Source: Candidatus Desantisiibacteriota bacterium
Lineage (GTDB): Bacteria > UBA9089 > CG2-30-40-21
Length of the DNA: 10,047 nucleotides
Direction of reading: 5' to 3'
Assembly (NCBI GenBank): GCA_016208205.1
Contig: JACQYP010000128.1
Coordinates: forward strand, 1 to 10,047
The notes beneath the pieces were generated by a model. It was given only the letters and a program-made list of their open reading frames with translations, was not told the DNA's origin and did not search any database. Of the stretch, positions 6,157-10,047 are shown in pieces; position 1 is the stretch's first letter; every line of letters starts with the position of its first letter. The position numbers were made by a program, and so were the translations under genes.

Positions 6157-6583
6157 GTATCTCTCCTGCCAACAGCTTATCCATATTTACAAGAAATATG
6201 ATCCTATCATTTAACTTACATATACCATCCAGATAATTGGTATCAACAAAGGTAAGCATGGGTGATGGTGCCTCGATTGAGGCACAGGGAAGTTCAAGTA
6301 TCTCCTTTACTGAATCAATCAGCAATCCGACCCTTTCCCCCTGCCATTCAACTATCAATACAGCATTTTTTTCATCATTTCTCAAGTTCATGCAGAGCTT
6401 TTTATTTATAGCTACAATTGGGACAATGTATTCCCTCAATGGTATAATACCGCTAATAATTGATGGGGTAGTAGGAACAGGGGTTATCTTTTCACAAGAG
6501 ATAACCTCGCGTGCCATTTCCGCCTTAAGCCCAAATTCCTTGTCTTCTATTTCAAATAATATCAACTGAACATCCTGCTTCAT
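6137..6583 (-). CDS. cheW: CheW-like chemotaxis coupling protein
   Basis: The 148-residue product is a single CheW domain from end to end. It shows the opening hydrophobic strand LILFEIEDKEFGL (8-20), a PVPTTPSIISGIIPLR segment (36-51) in place of the usual P-x-P...G-x-x-N-L-R-G, a VGLLIDSVKEIL strand-helix (85-96) and a GICKLNDRIIFLVNMDKLL ending (120-138). CheW couples chemoreceptors to the kinase CheA; neither is in this window. The N-L-R-G motif reads P-L-R-E here, so partner choice may differ. The start is well fixed by AAGGAG (6589-6594 on the complement), five bases from the ATG. Residues after about 139 (GEIQRHKGM) come from repeat DNA and are probably not part of the fold. It lies 273 bases after the ligase gene and 73 before the propeller-ATPase, perhaps in one transcript. 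Confidence 0.88.
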   Translation of the reverse strand: MKQDVQLILFEIEDKEFGLKAEMAREVISCEKITPVPTTPSIISGIIPLREYIVPIVAINKKLCMNLRNDEKNAVLIVEWQGERVGLLIDSVKEILELPCASIEAPSPMLTFVDTNYLDGICKLNDRIIFLVNMDKLLAGEIQRHKGM

Positions 6584-6669
6584 GATCGCTCCTTTTTCTT
6601 AATTAGTAACGGGTTACGGTTAGACGCTTTTGTCCGTTTGGGAAACGAACACTACAGAGTTGACACGAC

Positions 6670-6727
6670 AGTAGGGTGCGGGGCACACGCACCGTATTCA
6701 TATTTGGTGCATAAAATGCACCCTACT
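6670..6727. repeat. GTAGGGTGC palindromic repeat
   Basis: AGTAGGGTGC (6670-6679) is perfectly inverted as GCACCCTACT (6718-6727). The loop contains GGCACACGCACC and GGTGCATAAAATGCA, which give extra pairing. It lies in the gap between the ligase and CheW-like genes. The 70 bases to its left (6600-6669) show only a small palindrome, GTAAC-GG-GTTAC (6606-6617), and a GTTAGACGC stretch also found near 8448. Confidence 0.65.
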
Positions 6728-6739
6728 ATTCAGATTGTT

Positions 6740-6846
6740 TAGGCTTAGGCTATTAGACTGTTAGGAAAAACAAAGGCAACACCCTCAAACCTTCTTCCTG
6801 ACAGCCCACAGCCTTCTCTCCTTACAGTCTAACAGCCTACAGCCTA
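6740..6846. repeat. TAGGCTGTTAG-type palindromic repeat, copy 1
   Basis: The left arm TAGGCTTAGGCTATTAG...TGTTAG (6740-6764) pairs almost completely with the right arm at 6821-6846 (two mismatches and one bulge). The loop of about 56 bases is poor in structure. A second copy of the same family lies between dsrC and dsrM (9242-9328). It lies just downstream of the ligase gene. Confidence 0.75.
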
Positions 6847-6847
6847 T

Positions 6848-6885
6848 CCCTGTATTCACAGGGACAAGCCTACCTGAGTAGTTAT
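6848..6885. mobile_element. Partial element E: end motif plus CCCTG/CAGGG module at the ligase 3' end
   Basis: The right end TGAGTAGTTA (6875-6884; the outer base is T instead of C) is joined through CC and CTA to a 24-base module at 6848-6871. That module matches 422-445 inside element B at 23 of 24 bases and carries a CCCTG/CAGGG hairpin. No left end is found nearby. The segment overlaps the ligase coding region and encodes its last nine residues and the stop. Confidence 0.65.
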
Positions 6886-8400
6886 CCTCAACCTCTTTAT
6901 CTCCCGTTTCAATATCTTACCGGTTGCGTTTTTTGGAAGAGATTCCCAGAATTCAATGATTCGAGGCAATTTATATGCTGCTAATCTCTTTTGACAAAAA
7001 TCCCGTATCTCTTCTATGGTTGCTTTTTCTCCCTCTTTTAAGACAATTGTGGCAACAACTATTTCCTCCCTATTTTTTTCTTCCTGTCCAACAACCGCTG
7101 CCTCAGCAACCTTTTCATGGGTATAAAGAACCTCTTCTATCTCCCTGGGATAAACATTCAAGCCATGGATAATAATCATATCTTTTTTGCGATCAACAAT
7201 ATAAATATATCCCTTATCATCTATTCTGGCCATATCACCGGTAAATAGCCAACCATCCTTGATTGTCTCCATGGTTGCCTCTATTTGATGATAATATCCT
7301 TTCATGACATTTTGCCCGCAGACAATCAACTCTCCTACCTCACCCTGCGGCACATCTTGTCCCATCTCATCCACCACCCTGACCTCAACACCAGGAACAG
7401 GAATACCAACGGATGCAGGCTTTCGAAGGCTCAGAGGATTAAGGGAAACAACCGGTGATGCCTCGGTCAATCCATAGCCCTCTAATAACGGCAGATTAAA
7501 GGTATCCTCAAACCTTTTCAGTACCTCTGTAGATAGAGGTGCTGCCCCGGAGAGGCATAACCTTATAGGATTGATGAAATGAAATCCCCATGGCAGCTTA
7601 AGCTTAGAGAGGATATTATAAACAGACGGTATGGCAACAAATATGCTTATTCTTTGAAACATAATGGCTTTTATCACCTTACTGAATGGTTTGGGTGATT
7701 TTAAGACAATTACCCTGCTGCCGGCATAAAGCGGGGCAAGCAAGCAAACCGTAGCTGCAAACGAATGGAACATGGGTAAAAAGAGAAGAATTCGATCCTT
7801 TTCTGTGAGTTTAGCTGCTTTGAGTGAGGACACTATGTTTGATAAAAGGTTTTTATGGGTAAGCATTACCCCCTTAGGATTTCCGGTGGTTCCTGATGTA
7901 TAGATAATAACCGCCACATCCTCATCTTGTGCTGCTGAAGGATGCTCCTTTGCATTGTCCTTTTTAAGGATTTGTTCCCACAGAAGATAACCTTTGTTCA
8001 CTATAGAGAGATCATCTTTGACATCTGTAAGCACAGTCTGAGCTGGAGCAATGTTAATCTCCGGAAGCTTGTCCTTAAAGTCAGATGAGGTGAACAGCAA
8101 TGCAGGCGAGCAGTCTTGCAAGATAAAATTAATCTCTTTTGAAGAAAGCATGGTATTAATCGGTACAGCAATCACGCCCAGCCGTAGTGCAGCAAAGTAT
8201 GAAATCACAAACTCATAGGAATTATGAAGAAGGATGGCTATCCTATCATTCTTTTTAACCCCGAGCCTCAGTAATGCTCCGGTAAATTGGTTGACCAGAG
8301 CGTTTAATTGTCCATACTTAACCCTTTGATGTTCAAATACCAATGCCCATCTATCAGGAAATTTTTTCTTTCCATCTATTAATATATTGTCTAAGGTCAT
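6856..8400 (-). CDS. AMP-forming long-chain fatty-acid/acyl-CoA ligase
   Basis: The 514-residue product is a complete member of the adenylate-forming (ANL) family, which activates a carboxylic acid with ATP to an acyl-adenylate and then a CoA thioester. The motifs are in order: phosphate loop YTSGTTGNPKG (167-177), SGAAPLS (284-290), GYGLTE (308-313), WLFTGD (384-389), the hinge DRKKDMI-IIHGLNVYP (403-418) and the C-terminal GKILKRE (494-500) with catalytic Lys495. The closest family type appears to be FadD-like or medium/long-chain ligases; the substrate cannot be read from the sequence. I chose the ATG at 8400 because AGAGG (8406-8410 on the complement) lies five bases upstream; a GTG at 8406 would bury that site. 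The tail ITTQVGLSL and the stop are encoded by element E. It is divergent from dsrC, with its own likely promoter at 8582-8610. Confidence 0.92.
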   Translation of the reverse strand: MTLDNILIDGKKKFPDRWALVFEHQRVKYGQLNALVNQFTGALLRLGVKKNDRIAILLHNSYEFVISYFAALRLGVIAVPINTMLSSKEINFILQDCSPALLFTSSDFKDKLPEINIAPAQTVLTDVKDDLSIVNKGYLLWEQILKKDNAKEHPSAAQDEDVAVIIYTSGTTGNPKGVMLTHKNLLSNIVSSLKAAKLTEKDRILLFLPMFHSFAATVCLLAPLYAGSRVIVLKSPKPFSKVIKAIMFQRISIFVAIPSVYNILSKLKLPWGFHFINPIRLCLSGAAPLSTEVLKRFEDTFNLPLLEGYGLTEASPVVSLNPLSLRKPASVGIPVPGVEVRVVDEMGQDVPQGEVGELIVCGQNVMKGYYHQIEATMETIKDGWLFTGDMARIDDKGYIYIVDRKKDMIIIHGLNVYPREIEEVLYTHEKVAEAAVVGQEEKNREEIVVATIVLKEGEKATIEEIRDFCQKRLAAYKLPRIIEFWESLPKNATGKILKREIKRLRITTQVGLSL

Positions 8401-8413
8401 AAACACCTCTCAT

Positions 8414-8538
8414 AACCGCTTGCGGTTGTCGGTTCACGGTTCACAGTTAGACGCCTTGCGTTCTTCACATTTCATCACTCTCCAACCTTGAACCCTTCTT
8501 ACCTCTTGTAGGATGGGTTAAGCGGAGCGAAACCCATC
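8414..8538. repeat. Composite intergenic repeats in the ligase leader
   Basis: There are three modules. AACCGC-TT-GCGGTT (8414-8427) is a small palindrome. ATTTCATCACTCTCCAACC (8469-8487) is the inverse, with one change, of the interior of element C (1979-1997). GATGGGTT (8512-8519) and AACCCATC (8531-8538) form an 8-base stem around an AAGCGGAGCGA loop. No T-run follows the stem on either strand. All would be transcribed in the 5' leader of the ligase mRNA. Confidence 0.6.
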
Positions 8539-8581
8539 ATGCGGAACTAACCGTAAACCGGACACCGGAGTAATTATGTTA

Positions 8582-8610
8582 AGTTTAGCAAAAAATTATC
8601 ATGATGTCAA
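8582..8610 (-). promoter_or_regulatory. Promoter for the ligase/cheW/propeller-ATPase direction
   Basis: On the minus strand TTGACA (8610-8605) is a perfect -35 hexamer, followed after exactly 17 bases by TAAACT (8587-8582), a 4-of-6 match to the -10 consensus. Transcription would start near 8575 and give a leader of about 175 bases, filled with the repeat modules at 8414-8538. Confidence 0.55.
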
Positions 8611-8635
8611 TAAAAAAAACATCGAGCCGGCAAAT

Positions 8636-8709
8636 AAGGAGAAGGCACAGAAGCAGAAAGGCAGAAAGACACAAGGCTATGCAATCGCAAAAGCACATTT
8701 GTAGATTGC
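8636..8709. repeat. Purine-rich GGCAGAAAG repeat and GCAATC hairpin
   Basis: GGAGAAGGCACAGAAGC and AGAAAGGCAGAAAGACACAAGG (8638-8675, with one AGAAAG shared) resemble the arms of the repeat at 5938-6057. They are followed by GCAATC (8681-8686) inverted at 8704-8709. Only one purine-rich arm is present, so this is a partial copy. It lies in the divergent gap between the two promoters. Confidence 0.45.
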
Positions 8710-8740
8710 AAACCATTCCTTCGTGATTTCCATCTCTACC

Positions 8741-8793
8741 ATTAATTTTATTTACTGCTTGAAAAAATTAATAATAGCTATTAATTTTATTTA
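8741..8793 (+). repeat. Paired ATTAATTTTATTTA boxes upstream of dsrC
   Basis: The exact 14-mer ATTAATTTTATTTA occurs at 8741-8754 and 8780-8793, 39 bases apart (near four helical turns). It lies 34-86 bases upstream of the dsrC -35 box, in very AT-rich DNA. This fits a regulator or nucleoid-protein site, or an UP-like activating region, but low complexity makes chance possible. Confidence 0.35.
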
Positions 8794-8826
8794 TCAACAA
8801 AATAAGTATATATTGAAAAATTTAAT

Positions 8827-8855
8827 TTGACATATTAAAAACTCCATGTTAGACT
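8827..8855 (+). promoter_or_regulatory. Promoter for dsrC
   Basis: TTGACA (8827-8832) is a perfect -35 hexamer and TAGACT (8850-8855) lies exactly 17 bases further on, matching 4 of 6 bases of the -10 consensus; a TATATA follows at 8855-8860. The start would fall near 8862, giving a leader of about 43 bases that includes the AAGGAGG site of dsrC. Confidence 0.65.
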
Positions 8856-8904
8856 ATATATATTAGTTTTTCACTTCGCAGATTAAAATAAGGAGGCTGG
8901 TTGT

Positions 8905-9237
8905 ATGAATTTTGAGTTTAATGGAAAGTCTTATGAGACTGATGAGGATGGGTATCTGATAAATCTTGAGGATTGGTCTGAGGATGTAGCTAATTATCTT
9001 GCCTCAACAGAAGAGGTTGAGATGACACCTGCTCATTGGGAGATAGTGAACTTTTTAAGATCATATTATGAGGAATATCAAATTGCTCCTATGATTAAGA
9101 TATTGATTAAAGCGATGAAAGAAAAGTTCGGTCCGGAAAAGGGGAATAATGCTTATCTTTATGAGCTTTATCCAGCTGGTCCAGCCAAACAGGCATGTAA
9201 GATTGCCGGGCTGCCAAAGCCAACCGGATGTGTGTAG
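8905..9237 (+). CDS. dsrC: DsrC, sulfur-carrier protein of dissimilatory sulfur metabolism
   Basis: The 110-residue cytoplasmic protein has the full DsrC/TusE fold pattern: FxxxGKxYETDEDGYL at the start, LEDWSEDVA (21-29), TPAHWEIVNFLR (41-52) and a flexible C-terminal arm. The arm carries both diagnostic cysteines, Cys98 and the penultimate Cys109, ten residues apart, in CKIAGLPKPTGCV. TusE homologues working in tRNA thiolation keep only the penultimate one, so this is a true DsrC that can bind sulfur from sulfite reductase DsrAB as a trisulfide. The start is fixed by AAGGAGG (8890-8896), eight bases upstream. dsrM follows in the same direction, so the trisulfide reductase complex is encoded next door. 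dsrAB is not in the window, and the direction of metabolism (sulfite reduction or sulfur oxidation) cannot be told. Confidence 0.97.
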   Translation: MNFEFNGKSYETDEDGYLINLEDWSEDVANYLASTEEVEMTPAHWEIVNFLRSYYEEYQIAPMIKILIKAMKEKFGPEKGNNAYLYELYPAGPAKQACKIAGLPKPTGCV

Positions 9238-9241
9238 ATAG

Positions 9242-9328
9242 TTAGGCTGAAGGCTGTTAGGAAAATAAAGGCAAGAGAGGTTTGGTTCTTCAAACCTACA
9301 GCCTACAGCCTAACAGCCTTCAGTCTAA
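9242..9328 (+). repeat. TAGGCTGTTAG-type hairpin between dsrC and dsrM, copy 2
   Basis: TTAGGCTGAAGGCTGTTAGG (9242-9261) is inverted at 9309-9328 with one mismatch in 20. The loop contains a second perfect stem, AGGTTTG (9278-9284) and CAAACCT (9291-9297), around GTTCTT. It begins five bases after the dsrC stop and ends 25 bases before dsrM. There is no T-run, so it is not a classic terminator. It could partly block transcription or shield the dsrC message from 3' decay, giving more DsrC than DsrM; this is inference. Confidence 0.8.
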
Positions 9329-9353
9329 TAGTCTAAGAAAAGGGGAATAAACA

Positions 9354-10047
9354 ATGCTATTATCATGTTATACCTTTTTTGCTTATTTTGCTATAGTGAT
9401 TTTTACTTTTGGAATCTTGTGTAAGGTCTGGAAGTATGCCATTATTCCAAACCCGCTCAAGATTCCGCTTACACCTGCCCCAACAAATGCTGCCTGTGTT
9501 ATCTTCCGTATGTTTCTTGACATAGCATTTTTTAAGAGTCTCTTCCACAGTAACAAGTTTACATGGCTTGGCGGATGTGCCTTGCATCTTGCTCTTTTAG
9601 TTGTTCTTGCCAGCCATATCAGATTTTTTGTCTCACCGGTACCGGAGCTAATTATGCTTCTTCAGACCTTTTTGCAGAGTATTAGTATGTTCATTGGATT
9701 GCTTTTTATTGCACCAATCGGCTATCTGTTTATCCGCAGGGTTTGGGTTGATAGAACCCGTTTTATTTCCATATTTGCCGACTATTTTGTTCTTATTCTG
9801 CTCTTTTTCATAGGGTTATCCGGTATAACCATGAAATATTTTATCAGACCTGATCTGGTAGCAGTTAAATCATTCATCATTGGGCTAATCTCATTTGCTC
9901 CGGAACCAATGCCGACAAATCCTATATTTATCACCCATTTTACATTAATATTGATACTCCTGGTATATTTTCCATTCAGTAAATTAATGCATGGATTCGG
10001 GATATTCTTTAGTCCAACAAGAAATCAGATTGATAATCCGAGGGAAA
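9354..10047 (+). CDS. dsrM: DsrM, cytochrome b subunit of the DsrMKJOP complex (5' part)
   Basis: The frame from ATG 9354 stays open to the window edge: 231 complete codons with no stop, so the gene is cut by the window and not by a mutation. The product is a membrane protein with hydrophobic helices at about 4-23, 71-92, 108-127, 141-160 and 191-210. Haem-b ligand candidates are His78/His88 and His195/His213, with spacings of 10 and 18 residues, the same as in the related NarI subunit of nitrate reductase. The closing segment FSPTRNQIDNPRE (219-231) is typical of DsrM. The protein takes electrons from menaquinol and passes them to DsrK, which reduces the DsrC trisulfide. The likely ribosome site is AGGGG (9341-9345), eight bases upstream. 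It lies 116 bases after dsrC; dsrK and the rest are expected beyond the window. Confidence 0.93.
   Translation, partial: MLLSCYTFFAYFAIVIFTFGILCKVWKYAIIPNPLKIPLTPAPTNAACVIFRMFLDIAFFKSLFHSNKFTWLGGCALHLALLVVLASHIRFFVSPVPELIMLLQTFLQSISMFIGLLFIAPIGYLFIRRVWVDRTRFISIFADYFVLILLFFIGLSGITMKYFIRPDLVAVKSFIIGLISFAPEPMPTNPIFITHFTLILILLVYFPFSKLMHGFGIFFSPTRNQIDNPRE

Noticed and set aside
6237..6569. Plus-strand 110-codon frame
   Set aside because: It is the antisense shadow of the CheW-like gene, which has a clear ribosome site and family motifs.
8401..8406. GTG start giving a ligase two residues longer
   Set aside because: The AGAGG site at 8406-8410 fits the ATG at 8400 with five bases of spacing and would overlap the GTG start.
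8512..8538. GATGGGTT/AACCCATC stem as a terminator
   Set aside because: No T-run follows on either strand, and the unit looks like a dispersed intergenic repeat.
9363..9587. Minus-strand 74-codon frame
   Set aside because: It lies wholly antisense to dsrM, whose haem-ligand spacing and closing motif are clear.

Overview
The window comes from an AT-rich, Gram-negative bacterial genome. It encodes a UPF0164/PorV-type outer-membrane protein with a signal peptide, a type usual in the FCB group and several uncultured candidate phyla. It also carries part of a dissimilatory sulfur gene set (dsrC, dsrM) and an unusually dense load of short palindromic intergenic repeats. I infer an uncultured sulfur-metabolising candidate-phylum bacterium; the sequence alone does not name the taxon.

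Layout. Bases 1-589 hold no convincing gene. They hold two short transposon-like elements with the same ends (GTAACTACTCA) and a promoter. A tRNA-Glu(UUC) follows (590-664), then a repeat-rich gap and the UPF0164/PorV-family gene on + (1029-1940), ending at a third element and an intrinsic terminator. Convergent to it, on -, are three genes read from right to left: an AMP-forming fatty-acid/acyl-CoA ligase (8400-6856), an orphan CheW-like protein (6583-6137) and a 1230-residue protein (6063-2371). The large protein joins a periplasmic seven-blade two-component-regulator propeller, one membrane helix and a cytoplasmic STAND/AAA-type ATPase. Divergent from the ligase, after a gap with a promoter in each direction, are dsrC (8905-9237) and the start of dsrM (9354 to the window edge), probably the beginning of a dsrC-dsrMKJOP operon.

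How it works together. DsrC and DsrM belong to one pathway: DsrC carries sulfur from sulfite reductase as a trisulfide and the DsrMKJOP membrane complex reduces it with quinol electrons. The propeller-ATPase and CheW lie 73 bases apart in the same direction. They look like a signalling pair in which the usual histidine kinase output is replaced by an ATPase, which is an inference.

The most striking feature is the repeats. At least five sites carry the end sequence GTAACTACTCA(GGT). One complete copy has an exact 8-base target duplication and another a 7-of-8 one, and the GTAA end plus 8-base duplication resemble the IS66 family. The interiors of the copies are unrelated to each other. Repeats have also entered genes: one sits between the tRNA promoter and the tRNA, others supply stop codons and C-terminal tails, one encodes much of a signal peptide, and one is an in-frame insert of about 27 codons inside the ATPase protein.
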